A stretch of DNA of 64,000 nucleotides from Trematomus loennbergii (lineage: Eukaryota > Chordata > Actinopteri > Perciformes > Nototheniidae): NCBI GenBank assembly GCA_012861695.1, contig JAAOOA010000086.1, positions 6,312,385 through 6,376,384 on the forward strand. The letters run 5' to 3'. The position numbers and the translations under genes were made by a program. Numbering within the stretch: position 1 is the stretch's first letter; every line of letters begins with the position of its first letter. This document shows, one piece after another, positions 33,173 to 46,726 of this stretch. Under the pieces are notes generated by a model. That model saw only the letters and a list, made by a program, of their open reading frames with translations, was not told the DNA's origin and made no database searches.

Positions 33173-34509
33173 GAATCCTTGGCGACAGTAACAATGAGAT
33201 CTATAACATTTTAAAAAGAGCCTGCTTTTAAAATTAAACATCAAATTATTAACATTAACATTTTCTATCATCATTGCTAAAGTCTTCCTGCAACTGATAT
33301 TCAAATTATAACTGTAATGCCCAATCTGGACCCTCCCCATGAACCATGTCAGTACCTGCTCTGAAGTACATTGACATCACGCTGGCATCAAATGGACACT
33401 GGCTTGCCTTTGCAAACATTTCTCAGAGTTGTGTGATAGAAGGAGATGGGCTTTAAAAGTGAGTGTAAGTATTTTTGTATTAACTACTTCTTTTAGGATT
33501 TAACTGCTAAGTATACTTGTTTCATCGTACTGTGTTTTTCTGATGGAAATTGAGAATTTGCTCAGAAATTAAGCACTTTTTTTTGGCAGTGTCTTGATCA
33601 ACAGTCTTTGGTACTGTGCTCTTTTTAAACCGTAAACATCCACTGGCTGACTTAAGACAACATTTGGACTTGTAATTGGAGGACCACAATTCAGTGGTAG
33701 TTCTTTTCATTTGCCTTTCTTATAGCTGCAAAAACATTGAAGTATTTGAGACGCAAGGAAAGTTGAAGGTCCTCATGCAGTGTCAATTTACTCTGCACAA
33801 TAACAAACACTATAAGGGCTTTGTGCATTTCACACCCTTTTTTTTTTATCTAATTAGTTTTACTTTTTGATTATGCAGAACAATTTTGGGGCAAGTGCAT
33901 GATTTATCCTTCCCCAAGGCTTTCCTTGTCAACAACAAATAATGTAGTTGTTAGTAAATGCTCAGACCTCTGCAAATGCTTTTCCAAAAGCAAATGTTGT
34001 ATCCAACCAGTTATTTGGATTTGCCAATGCTGCTGTCATTCTTAATCTAGACATTCTGGCATATCCCTTAACCCTCCGACATTTCCAGCAATACGAATAA
34101 CCATTTTTGCCAGGTCTGAGTAACCCTCTCTTGGTCCAATAGTAAAAATTAAAGATTTTAAACTGAACCTTTTATTGTTAAACACTTTGACATTGTTTTA
34201 AAATGGCCACTTAACTGAGCCTTATCATTTGTAAGTGGTGACATGTCTTAATCCCCTTCCCACACACTTTTCAGAGCTGCGATAGCTTTATTCCCACAAC
34301 AGAAAAAAACCTATAATATTTGGATACCCATCATGTCCTTCACATGTTTGCCCTGCAAGAATCCCTAGTTAATCCTTTCCCTTCGAGTGGCATCTGAGAA
34401 ACCTGAAAAACACACCGGACTACGGATACTTGGTAAAATAATTGGATAACAAGGATTGTTCATCTGTAATGTTACGTGTGTTTGTGTTATGTACATTTTT
34501 CTTTAACAG

Positions 34510-34620
34510 GTTTGACCAGCTTTAAAGATTGTGGACTGTGGAGGAGTTTGTGGCTGTATAGCGTGGAATCAAAAATGCTTTAGGAAAAAAAAAGTGACAC
34601 TGGACCCGTGTACAAATGTA
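34510..34620 (+). other. Candidate alternative sfpq terminal exon 1
   Basis: A splice-acceptor-like TTTTTCTTTAACAG precedes GTTTGACCAGCTTTAAAG. The same arrangement recurs at 35635. If joined to the phase-0 exon ending at 27171, it would add one Val and then stop (GTT TGA), removing the last 36 residues. The right limit is not defined. Confidence 0.3.
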
Positions 34621-35634
34621 CTTAAGTAAGACTCACAATAGAACAATGTAAAAGGGAAGAAAATCAGGATGCTGACATGTTAGCCTTTGAGCGATGATGC
34701 TCATCTAGCTTTGTGGCAATCCCTTTGACAACAATGGATACTTGTAGACATAACTACCGACAACAACCATGACAGAATTGCAACTTTAGAAATACATTAT
34801 TGATTTTTTCTTTTTTATGTCAGTCAAGATGTAAAAACAGTAATTCTGTCTACAACTTGAGTTTATTTTTTATTTTTTAAACAGCAGTAATTAAGTATTT
34901 ATTTTCTCATATATTTGAAGACATACTTCTAACGTTTTCCCAGATTGGTGTTGGTTAAGTTAAATTAGCTGAAGAGAACCATTCCAGAAAAAGTTCAGTC
35001 TGGATACAGTTTACAGCAATTGTCTTTGAAGATTAATGCTGAGTTTTCTCTTTGTTTGTTTACCGTCTAAAACTAATTAAAAAATGCAACATTAAACTGT
35101 TGTAAGCTTTTAAGGGGATTCTAAATTAAATGTTTAGTTACTTGTTTTTTAATTTAATTTCTTATTATAATTTGTCAAGCTTACATTTAGATTTTTTGGG
35201 GAATTAATTACAAACTAAGTCCATTAATTTGGAAACTTTAGCACAGCAACAAAGGATTCAGTTTTGTAGTCTTTGGTAAATATACAGTCCGGTGTGTGAC
35301 TCAATGGACAGATGTTTAACCAGATTTTCTGGGTTAACTTGACATCTGGAATCCATTTGTCACATTTGAATGGAAAAACTTTGGGGGGGGGGGGTTGGCG
35401 GTCCACAAGTGAGTTGGTAAGACAATTAGTAAGTATCACAAGCATAGTAAGTAAGGAAACATGAAGTTAAGAAAGGACTTTGCTAGTTGAACAGAGATGT
35501 TCTGCTCTTAAAAGCATCTGAACATCCTGCAACATAGTACAAGTGCTCATTGAAGTGACCCAGGTATACCTTTTAAATCTTTTGATGTTATGTCTGTGTG
35601 TTGGTGTTGTGTACAAATTGTTTTTCTTTGACAG

Positions 35635-35760
35635 GTTTGACCATCTTTAAACGTGTTGGACTGTGAGAAGGAACTTTCCAAAAAGAGACCAATCTGTAGC
35701 TTCTTCGCTTTTGATAATGAAACCTTAAGGACCAAATAGAACTTGTTTTTGAAAGACTTA
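35635..35760 (+). other. Candidate alternative sfpq terminal exon 2
   Basis: TTTTTCTTTGACAG precedes GTTTGACCATCTTTAAACG, closely matching the segment at 34510. The intron-side sequence (a GTGT-rich tract with TGTGTACA) is also shared, so the whole cassette appears duplicated. Splicing from 27171 would give the same Val-stop ending. Confidence 0.3.
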
Positions 35761-36237
35761 GATCAATGTGTAATCATGAAAGGTTGCGCTTGTGAAGTTT
35801 GAAGTAAGATGGAGATTTTAACTTTTTACCATCCTTTTCGCACTAAAACCCTAAACTGCCCAGGTTGCAGTATATTTCCCCATAATGTGTTGATGTGCTG
35901 AAAAGAAAAAACATTGACATTTTTTGAGAATAGTTATTGTCAATATCTGTCTATAAAGGCATTAAGTTGTTTTTACAGACTACACAGTGACTTGATTTCA
36001 GGTGTTTTGGACAGGGTTTTCTCTCATGGCCAACGCATTCTGACTTTATTATTTATGTCAAGATCTTGGCAATATTCATCAAGTGATGTTCTTCAAGATT
36101 TGTTAAGTGTCGCCAAGCAACGAACTAATAAGAACCCTTGTTGGAGTTTAAAACCGGAATGTGTGTTTTTACCAACGCACTTATTAGCCTTTGCTAGTTG
36201 AGTAAAATGGTAACCAGAGTTCAGAGTTAACCTTTGT

Positions 36238-36846
36238 TTAACACTAGAACCGCCAGGGGTCGCTGTATACCTAAAACTGCCAACGGGTAAAATGTACCCG
36301 CTATTAGAATGCATTGATTTTCAAGGTACAATGTTCTTTTATTTATCATACTAGAACACAGGGTTAACAGTGAGTTTTGATCGCACAGTGATGAAACTTA
36401 TACCAATATAATCTGTGGACTCTCAGCTTTCATAGGATATCTGAGTTATATAAGTTTGTGCAGATAGCATGAGGTATAAAATATCGCTAAAAGTGTCTAA
36501 CTATCTATAACCATCTAGCTCTCTCTATATCTATAAGGAACCGCAGTAAACAGGCGTTGCTATAGCAACACGTCATGTTTATGAGCGAGATCAATAGTGC
36601 GAAAATCACTGCATTTTCTACAAGGTAAATATTACCCGCTGGCGCTGATGGGTATAAATGGCAATTTTTTGGGCCACTTTTTTCAATCTAACTTCATATT
36701 GACAATTTTTAACAACAGAGGGTGCTACATAACACACTTTCAGGAAAAGTCACAGACTGGGAGACATGAATATTTGATTGAAAAAAAGTTACATACAATC
36801 AAGAAACAGCTGCGGGTAAAATTGACCCGTTGGCGGTTCTAGTTAA
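36238..36846. mobile_element. TTAA-flanked MITE K (piggyBac-like)
   Basis: It is bounded by TTAA at 36238-36241 and 36843-36846. The inverted ends carry CTAGAACCGCC, followed on each side by CGGGTAAAAT...ACCCG motifs. About 610 bp, with no transposase frame. Confidence 0.82.
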
Positions 36847-38065
36847 GGTTGTTGCCAACCACATTGACCAGGTACACAAAGTATATTAGAATTTCAGAAC
36901 AGGGACTAAGTGCCACCCATTTAGATGGCATTGTGGTAGTTCAATCAACGCTATGGCACGATATTGTCGAGATTGATACAATGTGGACCACACTTAGGAG
37001 AATACACAGGAACTATATTGGATGTTGAGATCGGGATGTGCCTTATCAACATATTTTGACTGCAACATGGAAGCAAAGCTTCGACAGAGAATTTCTTTGT
37101 CAACTGACTTAAGTAACTATAGTAAAGAAGTTAACATCCCATAATGCAACACATTTTCGCATAGCTTGACACTGAAATGCCTGAAGAGAAGGTATCAGTT
37201 TGTTTAAAGGACTCATGCCTTTCCATCCCATTATCACCCATATTTGTTCTAATTTTTTGGAAATCCCCTGACTGCTGTTGGAAAAAACTGCACTAGTATA
37301 CCTGACTGACCTCCCATTTACCAACCGACCTGAGGCAGGAAGTCCCGTACACCTAACGGTTGAAGAGAGGATGGGGTGTTGTGTGTGTGTGTGTTTCGTG
37401 TCTTTGGTAAAGTGAGTGGTGTGTAGCTGCTGTCAGCCAGCTTGTCAGAGACAGGCTGCCCCAGTCCACAGTAGAGGCTCTTCTCTGCAGTTGGGTTACA
37501 TTGACGATGGGTAGTTCTGCAGAAGTCAGTGGACAGTAAAGCCTGGACTTGTTTGCACTGCAGCCAGAGGTATGCTTACACAGATCAGCTGAACAAGTAA
37601 GGTAAGTGTTCCATCCATGTTTATAATACCAGATGCAAAGTTCTCCCATAACTTAACTCTTCTCTCCGTCCTCTTACACCACGTTGCTGTTCGCAGTGAC
37701 GCTCACAGGGCTTCTGGCATCACACTTGTAAAGAATGGCATCACAGTGCAGATTTCAGTTTTTCAACCTTTTTGTGTGTGGATGTGGTAACTCATTGTGG
37801 ACCGTGCAGTGTGTATGGTTGTAGTACTTTGGCTTTTCTGTATGTATGCATGAACGGTACTATGTATGGACTGCTGAGTCAATGGTTCAACACTACAGTT
37901 TCTAAAAAAAGGTGTGCTGCTGTCAGTTTGTGAGAACATTGCTTGAATACTTCAAACAAGGTGAAAAGTATTAGAAGGCTTAATCTTTTCCAAATAAGTC
38001 GGCCTATGCTGATTTCTTAGGTCATTTTTGCAGAATGTTTTCTGCCATATTAAAAACCATTTAGC

Positions 38066-39218
38066 TTAAAGGGGACCGATCATGCAAAATGCACTTTTGT
38101 ATGTCTTTTATACATGAATATGTGTCCCCGGTGTGTCAGGGAACTCACCAAGTGTCAGAAAACACAACCCTCTCTTTTCCTCCATACCCAAATCTCTAAA
38201 AACGGGGCTGCAACGGAGCTGATTATTATTTGAATTTTTCTGACGTCAGAAAAGGGGTGCTCCGCCTATATGGGCAACTCTCCACCTATCGGGGGAATGA
38301 GAGACCGCTCGAAAGCGCTGGAGACGCTGTAGTACATATGCCAGGCCTGTAATGGCGTGTTTCCACTACACGGCCTCGCTCGGTATGGCTAGGCCTCGTT
38401 AGCCGTGACGTCATCTTCAATGAGAACCCCAGAAAAACAACACAGCCGTTAGCTGTTAGCACTCAGAGCTCACAGCTCCTTATATGTTCAGAAACTAGAC
38501 AAAAGTTAAACAAGTACAAACCACAGACTGTCTGTGTCATGGCGAATACAGTCGCTGCTTTATTTATGTCTGTATAGGCCGTTGTGAGTGTGGACGGTCG
38601 GAGCATATATTGCGTTGGCTTAGCCAATCTCCATTTAGAAAACACGCATTTTAAAAGGTTTTTCCCTGCCGTCTGTCTGCAGACTTGACAAAGCATTAAT
38701 TCATGGTTTTTACTAACCGGTATCAGTATGTTGTTACTTCGGCATCATTTTGAAACGTGTATTACAATTAAATCACGGTCAAATATGTCCATCTTGTTGT
38801 AGTTGTAGCCCCCTTGCCAGCGATGCTCTCTCTAGTTTAGCAACTCAGCCCGACTCAGCCTCGTTGTCTCTGGCCCTAGACCCACGATTTTATGAGGCCA
38901 GAAAAACTGTGAATTAGGACCCGCCGGCCGGTACTAGGCCAAGTGGAAACGCAACCAAAGACGGGCGCTGACGTCACAGCCCTCTTAAACCGTGCTCCGC
39001 GCTGTAGTGGAAACGCGCCATAAGTGGCGCTGTAGTCTGCTGTAGCTGAAGAAGACTTCTCACAGAATCAGGGCTGGAAAAGAGCAAATGGAGCGAAATG
39101 AGGCATGGCTAAAATGCATGATCTGTTTGGTATTTTGAAAAAAAAACTTCAGACATGTTTTATATAGGTATGGCCCGACAATATATGTTTCAAATATAGC
39201 ATGATAGGTCCACTTTAA
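38066..39218. mobile_element. TTAA-flanked MITE E, interrupted by a family B element
   Basis: It is bounded by TTAA at 38066-38069 and 39215-39218. The inverted ends are AGGGGACCGATCATGC on the left and, in complement, AGTGGACCTATCATGC on the right. The B copy 38353-39020 splits it. The ends resemble the truncated element at 8163. Confidence 0.82.
38353..39020. mobile_element. MITE family B, copy 2, nested in E
   Basis: A 668-bp copy of the foldback element with ends TGGCGTGTTTCCACTACA. It is flanked directly by TAA on both sides (38350-38352 and 39021-39023), the cleanest target duplication of the three copies. It is shorter than copy 1 because of an internal deletion near the left arm. Confidence 0.87.
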
Positions 39219-41290
39219 GTAACAGGCAGGTTGTGTGCAACAATGACCAGAAATAAGTCAAACTCAAATGGCATTCATTTAAAGGCTTTCTGGGTAGCTT
39301 TGTCTTTGTGCTACACATCTTCTTTCTTTTTTTTTACATCTCACAATCGTAGTGCCGAGTGGACAGTTTGCAGGCTACTTTGTTTCACATGAATTTACCT
39401 TTAGTGCTATTGTGATTCGCAGAACCCGGGTCGATAATAAAAACTAGTTTTAATTATTTACATTTGACCAGAGCATCTGTTGTCACCACTCCTGACTCTC
39501 TTCAGTGTAAAACTATAAACATTAATACTTTGTGGTACTGGGTTGGGATCTTTGCAGCTTTGAAGTGAAGCACATACTGCTGGGTTGCTCTGGGTGGGAT
39601 TGTAATAACATTTAAATCCCTTTGTCATTCTGTTCCTCCAGTCTGATTCTTACACAACAACCTTCGTGACTTACTGTTTGTGGGCGGAGAGTTTTATTTT
39701 TATCTTGAGAGAATTGTTTTTCAAATTCTCACTAATTGACTCATTTTCTGATCTCATGTTTATCCTTTTCTCTTGACTTTCCGTACTGGTGACACCAGTG
39801 CGTTATTCACAACAGGTCTTAAATATATACAGAAAAATGTATTTCTTAAATATTTTAAGATATTTTAGATTGTCTTGAACTTGCAGATACACTTGCAAAG
39901 TTAAACTTTGCTTGCAAATGCACAGAAATATTGTATGTTAGGTACATAAACATTTCCATTTTTTACACATAATACATATGGGTACAAATACTACAAAAAA
40001 CCTGTAATTAAAATGGTGCTAATGAGATGTCTCTTTTAGAAAAAAACTAACTTATATTAACATTTGCCGCCTACATCATAATTAACTAAATGTAACATTT
40101 ACTTCCTGTTTACATCCACCAATGCATCATGGGAACAGTAGTTTAAAAAAAGTACAGCTTTATTATCCGTTGTTTTGATTATCAAAGGTTTCACTATTTA
40201 TTTTGGGTTACGCCAATAAACACTTTTGACAGTGTAATGGGGCAATGCCCCTAAAGAAAACTGGTTAAAAAAAGATATCTACAAACCTTTTTGACATCGT
40301 CTTGAAGGGACGGGAGGATGAACAGGAAGAGATGTAGTTCTATTGTGACAATTTGATTTTGCAGTAGTGCTGGACTCTTATTGCTTTCCTTTCTCCCTCA
40401 GTATCTCTCACTGATGATATCTCACTTCTTTTTGAATACCATTTACTGCCAGTGTCCGGCCGCTCATCGAGATACACAGTACATGACAACTGTGGCATTT
40501 TCCTTTTTGTTGCTTGTACGTAGGAGACAAAATAACTGTTGTTGAGTTATCGCTTCTCCTTGATCAAGAAGGAACCACACTGTTCAGTTAATGCCGTGAA
40601 TCGAGCCCCTGGAGGCTGCCGAGATGTATCTGTCTGCACTGTGATCCATTTTCTAACCATGTCCTCAGTCCTGATTGGCCAAAATAATCTCCATGTCCTG
40701 TCAATGAGTGTGATGCCAGAACAACCCTTACGGCCTCTATGGCCTCAAAGTCTGCACGACTGACACTGAAAATGTCTTCTCTCTATAAGCCTTGTGGTGT
40801 AGCTCCCAGCTCTGTTTGGGGTTTTTGCAGTAACACCCCGGATGTGTCAATATGAAGTTCAGCTTCCCATGGCTTTGTAACAGAGTTTCCCAAGGTTTGC
40901 AACAGACCTGAACGTTGTCATGATTTTGTCTCGACTGCAGTTTCTAAACAAAAGTATCTACTTCAGGATGCTGAGATGCCTTTCTTAAATCTGTTGTTTA
41001 CTTGTATCACTCTCTCATACAACATATTTGAACTTTTTCTCACATTCACATTTAAACTCTAAATGCATGTTTTCATTATAACATCATTACTTGTATTTAC
41101 AATTAAAACATTGAGTCACTGCACATACAAAAACATGCAAAACACCTATAGATGCTCAGGCTGTCTTGTATTTATATTTTTATTCTCAAATGTGGCAACC
41201 TCAAACTGTGTATGAAACAAGCATTTAAAAAATGATGTTGTAAACCTGCTGAGCAGTTCACTACTCGGCTCTCATTGTTTGTTTCTCGTC
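39219..41290. other. Non-coding stretch, nothing identified
   Basis: AT-rich DNA with only short open frames. I see no exon with both splice borders and coding character, and no bounded element. Confidence 0.4.
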
Positions 41291-42683
41291 ACAGGAGCCT
41301 CGAGCAGCGGAAGGAGGCTGAGAATCCACGCTGTTAAACAAAGGTGAGATCTACAGTGGTTAGTACTCTGCAATTTGTTGGGTTTGTGACAAACATGTTC
41401 AGTGCATTGCCTCGTACGCATAATACAGCAAGTCTGCCCCTGTTGAAAACCAGGAAAATTAAATTTTCTGCCCACCCTTCTCCAAATGTATGTCATGCAT
41501 ACGGTGGTGCAGGAATGAGTCCTTAAGCCCGGAAAAGAGTTAGTATTTTACCATTTCCGGGTCCCTTGTCTCAAAGTCAATGTTTTTTTGCCTGAAATAA
41601 GGTCTGTGGTCAACACAAGCTTAAGAGAGTTTCACATTAAAAAAATGTAAAATACATCCGTAAATACACACACTGAACCAACTAAAGCTCCAGTGAGGCT
41701 GTGCAGGGCATTTAAAAAATACCACAAATTGTTGTGTTATGTGTAATAGTTAATTAACAGTTGGTCTTGTCTTTTGTGTCTTCCTGTTTTTTTTTTAGGT
41801 GAAATGAAGACTTATGTGTCAAATGCCAGAGCTGCAGGAGAGCTAATGCACTGTGTGCGGACGCCAGGATGGCTTCCATGTAAGTTTGCAGTTTACCATT
41901 CAGACATTTATTATTTAATATCTTGTTACTTAAGTATTCAAGAAAATAAATCCAGAATAATAATGAAAAAGATGTGATGCATTTAAAATCGCAGTTTACC
42001 TGTTGAAACAGTTTCAGTTTTTTTTTTTTTTTAAATCTCTTTCTGCTTCTCCCTGTCAGAGCTGCGGGTGGAGCGATGCAGCACCAGGAAGCATCCAGCA
42101 GGAGGCCAAGCAGCCCGCAGTCCAGAGGATGGATGCACTGTTTGTTTTATAAAATAAAGTGTTAATAAATGATATTAACCCGAGATTAGTGGTTTGTTGT
42201 TTTTTACAAGGCATATGATCACCATATTGTTGGAGTTATGAGTCCATTTAAACCTGTTGCTATATTGACAAATTAGTAGGAGTTTGGATAAGAAACATAC
42301 TACATTCATAACAAAATTACATATATTCAGTCAACATTAAGTTGCAGCATATGAAGCCTTTCAAATAATTGATATATAATCAAAAAGGAATATAAAAAAT
42401 AGCTTGATAGTCTTATCGATGCATCTTTACAACTTTTTGACTGATTAAAAAAAATGATGCTGTATTTACACCGTAGACTTTCTAATCAATACTCATTTTT
42501 TTTTGTGCAAATATATAAGCATGCATGTTAAAGTACTAAACAAAAAAAACATACAATGAACAAATGGATACAAAACGTTGAAAGGGTTTTGGAAATGTAC
42601 TTGACATCACATTCACTGATTCACTTTACATTTTTACCCCATACCAAAGGCTGAGCCGGTTATTAGCTTCCTCTTCAGTTTGC

Positions 42684-42961
42684 TCGCTGACCTGCCTCAG
42701 TGCTCCTGCCCTGAACCAGCCAGTCACAATTAAAGATAAAGGTGCAAGGTTTCCACTGCTGGATCACTTGTATCCTGAGGGTTTGGCTGTCAACCCTGGA
42801 GGAGGTCCAGCCCGGAGAGATGAAGGCGATACGGAGTCTGAAGCTCAGGAGCCCGACCCAGGGAGGCTGGATGTGGGTCAGTTTGGTGTCGGCTCACCTG
42901 AGCTGCTCTCTGGTGTTATAACACTCTGTTTACAGGCTGTTGGCAGCCAGAAACACAGACA
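42684..42961 (+). CDS. Candidate coding exon, unrecognised
   Basis: A GC-richer island in AT-rich DNA is open in one frame. It begins after an acceptor-like CTTCCTCTTCAG and ends at CAGACAG|GTGACA. The central part reads as an acidic, Pro/Gly-rich segment including ESEAQEPDPGRLDVG. It has no in-frame start codon, so it would have to be internal. It could be an upstream exon of the gene at 44743-48352, but the link is unproven. Confidence 0.28.
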
Positions 42962-43201
42962 GGTGACAAATTAAAGGAAAAACCCGGAAACTTAAGACGG
43001 CACTATCCAATGAGTGTGCTAAAGTGGTAATGTGCGGGAAATGCACAATTTCTCAGTAAACAAGAAAGTTAACCGCTTATTTTACCTGATTGTATATTTA
43101 TGGCAACCCATTTCAGTGAATAAAAGAAATAAGATGAGCAATGAGATCATAAGATGGGGGGAAAAAAATCCCAATAGTATATTATAATATATATATATAT
43201 A

Positions 43202-43595
43202 TGTAACCGGTGTGGTTAAGCGGTCTCTGCGTTGTGTTGATATGGACGAGACCCGAGCCAGCGTAAAGTTGAGACGATCTGTTTAATGACTGACAGATAA
43301 AAACGATCAGTTTTACAACAGTTTCCCTCAGTGACTCCTCTCACGTGCAACGTTTACAAAAAGGGCAGAGGAAACGGGAGGGACACAATATATAGGGGGG
43401 AAAGTCCTCACAACAATGAACTCCTGAGCACAGCGACCACACTTCAGAGGTTCCGCCCACTGATCTCCGTCCTTTCCAGGTATTTAACATTCAATAAAAT
43501 GAAGAACACAGAATAAAATAATATAAAACACAGAATTTGTGTGATTATACAATATTAAATTAAATAAACCCCACTGCATATTTACATCTGTTACA
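43202..43595. mobile_element. Probable solo LTR
   Basis: A 394-bp segment begins TGTAACCGG and ends CTGTTACA, so it has TG...CA ends. TATA flanks both sides, although the left flank lies in an AT repeat and is not decisive. Inside are a TATA-like ATATATAGGGG near 43390 and AATAAA-type signals near the right end. No retroviral genes or primer-binding site are adjacent. Confidence 0.5.
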
Positions 43596-44742
43596 TATAG
43601 TCACTCAATATTTAGACCTTCCAGGCCGCCATATCATATTTTAGAGACAGTCATTCATATTGTGATATGACATTCTATTTCGAGATCTATTAACAGTACA
43701 TTTTTTCATCACATTGGCAGTAACTTGTTTCCACATAGTCTAATAATATATTAATATTTCCTAATAATTTAGTAGGAAGTTACCTGGAAAGAGCAGTCAA
43801 AAGCTAATTTAGGTTAATGAATGACAGTGTTCAATTATTGAAGCGATTTCATCAAAATATTGCTACACATTCTTTGGCTGTAAAATCTTTGCATGTACTG
43901 TACTTCCTGTAGTGAAGAAGTACACCATGGTTTACAATTACCAGTGTTTGGGAATCACTAAATAGGTACACATTACATTTCTTGCTAATAACTTTAGAGG
44001 CTTTGAGTCAATTCTCAGCTGAGCAGATCTGAGTAGATTATATTATTTTAATCGCTCAAAACTCTACACAACCGACTAAAGAAAGGAAATTGGCAGAACT
44101 TTGTGTCATGTTTTATTTTTAAAATAGATTAAAAAACTATAAGAAATGCAGGCTCTGTGAACCTTTTTAATGGCATCTTACTTTCACTTATATCATTTCT
44201 AAATTATTGAAAATGTTGCATTGTTATGCATTTATAAAGCTCTGAGCTACATCTTATATGAAACAGATCTAGGGTTAGGGTTAGGACTGTGTTTGGTTTA
44301 CACTGTAGCCTACCGAACGGTTCCCAGTAATTACAAAAACAAATAAAGAGTTTATTTGAAGTTCGTTGTATCGCAGCTACGTTCATCCTGTGTGTTTACC
44401 ATCTGTTCCCTGCGACTGTAAGCCGACCTGGTGCAGAGGGAAAGGGAGAGAGGTAAAGTCGGTGCTGTCCACCTGACCAGCTCCAGCCATGCATCATTAA
44501 TGGACATGCATCATTGATGGTGTCCGCTGCCCGCAGGTGGAGTCGTACAATCCCCTCTACATTCACCCCCCGGGGCCCGTACACGACACACATGTAGTAC
44601 ATGCACCACATCTAGGTCTCTGCAGCAGTCCTCTGTCTGTTGGATCTATATTGCCTTTGTCAGGGCCGTCCATGGTTTAAATTATCAGGACATTTTCAGA
44701 TAAATTCTCCTCCAGGTGAGACACAAACTCAGAGACCAATGA

Positions 44743-46637
44743 GTGGCCCCGCTGAAGCTGCGCCCAGGCAGCTGTGCTCGGCCTGGGTTTGGACATCAGT
44801 GGACGCTGGAATCAGAAAGCCACGAAGCAGAGCCGAGCTTTGGTCCAGACCTACCTACTTCCGAGCTTTGTGCACCCTCCACCCACAGCAGGAGGAGGCT
44901 GGGGGCCAGGACCCCTCTCCGTCTGCCTTCACTTACTGCCCAGGGGCCCCGCAGGCCAAGCATAGCTCGTCTTAGGTAAGCAGCACATCACACTTTAACT
45001 GAAGGGCTGGATTGGTTCAGTTTATATATAGCCCCAGTTTGCTTTACATTTGTCCAGTTGCAATTTCCTAGAAAGCTCGAAAGGACATAACTCCAAACTC
45101 ATCTTGCAAGACATTTGAAAAATAAAAATACACACATTATTCCAATGCTTTGTTGATTGTCACATAGTGAGGATTGGATCAATATCTGCAAATTAATAAC
45201 TGAAAGCCACTCATTTGAATATTTTAATAAAATAAAGTATTAAAAGCAATGTTTCTTATCCTATAATAACAGCATTGCCAGTAAACTGCTATTCATAACA
45301 GTAAAAACAACATAACTATAAATAGCAATTTCTCATATCCTTTTCAATGAGTAGCCTACAAGTGTTAAAACAACAAGGTGTTATTTTAAGTGGATTATCA
45401 TATGACTTTAGAGATATTTGGTGGATTTTGTAATATTTAAACAGAGCCAGGCTACCTTGTTCCAGACATTAAGCTAAGCTAAGATAGAATAGGCTAAACT
45501 AAGATAGAATAGGCTAAACTAAGATAGAATAGGCTAGGCTAAGCTAAGCTAAGCTAAGCTTTCAAAATAAGCTAACACAAGCTAGGCTAAAATAAAATAA
45601 ACTAGGCTATGCTAAGTGGCTAGCTGGCTGGCTCAAGCTGCATAAGGACATACATGAGTCTTCATCTTCTCATCTAATTCTTGCACCGTATTTCCGAAAA
45701 TGTCAAACTATTCCTTTAATGTAAATTAAAACAAATGTTGTACTTTCATGCTCAAATATTAAGCAATTACTTATCAATTTAACTGTGTATGTTAACTGTA
45801 TCCTCAAGTTGTTTTTTATCCACAACAATGACAGAGAAGCAGTCTGAGGCTCCTTCCTCCTACGATGTTCATTAAATATGTATACAAAAGGAATAGAAGA
45901 AGATCATGAAAGTAAAAACAACAATGAGAATCTGAACTTAAAACAATTTTTTAAAAGGGAAAAATATACAATATAACATATAACAGTAAAATATTACAAA
46001 AAAGTTAAATTAATTAGACAGGAACATTTTACTACATTAATAAACTGAAAAAAAGGAATATAGTGATAGCATGTGGTATGTATATAAGTATAAATAGATT
46101 AGTGTCATGATATACCAGTATTCATATCATCTTTTGTTTATATTAATTTTTTTGTTGAGTCCCTTCCCTAAGGCCGACATACAACAGTTAGCACTTAATT
46201 TGAAGTAATATATGTCCAATGTGTATTATATAATGATAGAATAGCATCAAATGATATTTAAAAAGGCATAGCCCTGAGTCACATCAGTGTCAGTGATGCG
46301 GCATGTTTGAATGTGATTAATCCCCTGTATGTCATCTCCACTCTCACATCTCCACCGTCTCTATTCATCTCAGCAAAAGTGCCTGTCAAACGTTCAACGC
46401 TTGACTGGAATTACAGTGTAATTGTTTCCTCTCCAGTCCGTCCAAATTTGATAGCAGATAGTAGGCCACCTCTGCGCTCCCCCCTGGTTTGCTTTGACTA
46501 CAGAAGGCCAGGATACAGTGTGTCATAAATCTCAGGTGTGGAAGCTGATCTGTCTCCTGATGCAGCTTAACTCAGAGGAGGGAGAAACCTGAGTGACCAA
46601 CGCACAAACTTTAAGCTCTTAAACACACACACACACA

Positions 46638-46668
<31 letters not shown>

Positions 46669-46677
46669 CACACCACA

Positions 46678-46726
<49 letters not shown>

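Larger units (their letters stand above)
30986..36237. other. Gene-poor region downstream of sfpq
   Basis: No convincing coding exon is seen. The stretch is AT-rich. It holds two similar acceptor-plus-exon-like segments (34470-34545 and 35580-35660) and a repeat fragment near 33030-33172. The lack of recognisable inverted-repeat transposons over more than 5 kb contrasts with the rest of the window, which may mean it is transcribed or constrained as part of a long sfpq 3' region; this is inference. Confidence 0.4.
37440..42180 (+). ncRNA. Candidate small spliced transcript, probably non-coding
   Basis: Four exon-like blocks have good splice borders: one ending at about 37603 (AAGTAAG|GTAAGT), 41296-41341 (after CGTCACAG, before GTGAGA), 41802-41879 (after TTTTTTTTAG, before GTAAGT), and 42060 to about 42170 (after CCTGTCAG). 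The last block has AATAAA signals and a GC-rich body. The longest frames across the junctions are short (24 and 38 codons), so a non-coding RNA or a micro-peptide is more likely than an ordinary protein. Nothing in it was recognised. The intron between the first two blocks contains elements E and B. Confidence 0.3.

Noticed and set aside
44270..44290. Telomere-like GGGTTAGGGTTAGG
   Set aside because: Only about two units are present, with no flanking degenerate array, so this is chance rather than an interstitial telomere.
44640..44975. 111-codon open frame ending exactly at the donor near 44975
   Set aside because: It competes with the 44743 frame but stops at the splice border. The other frame continues in phase into exon 47761. 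It is kept as an alternative reading rather than a separate gene.
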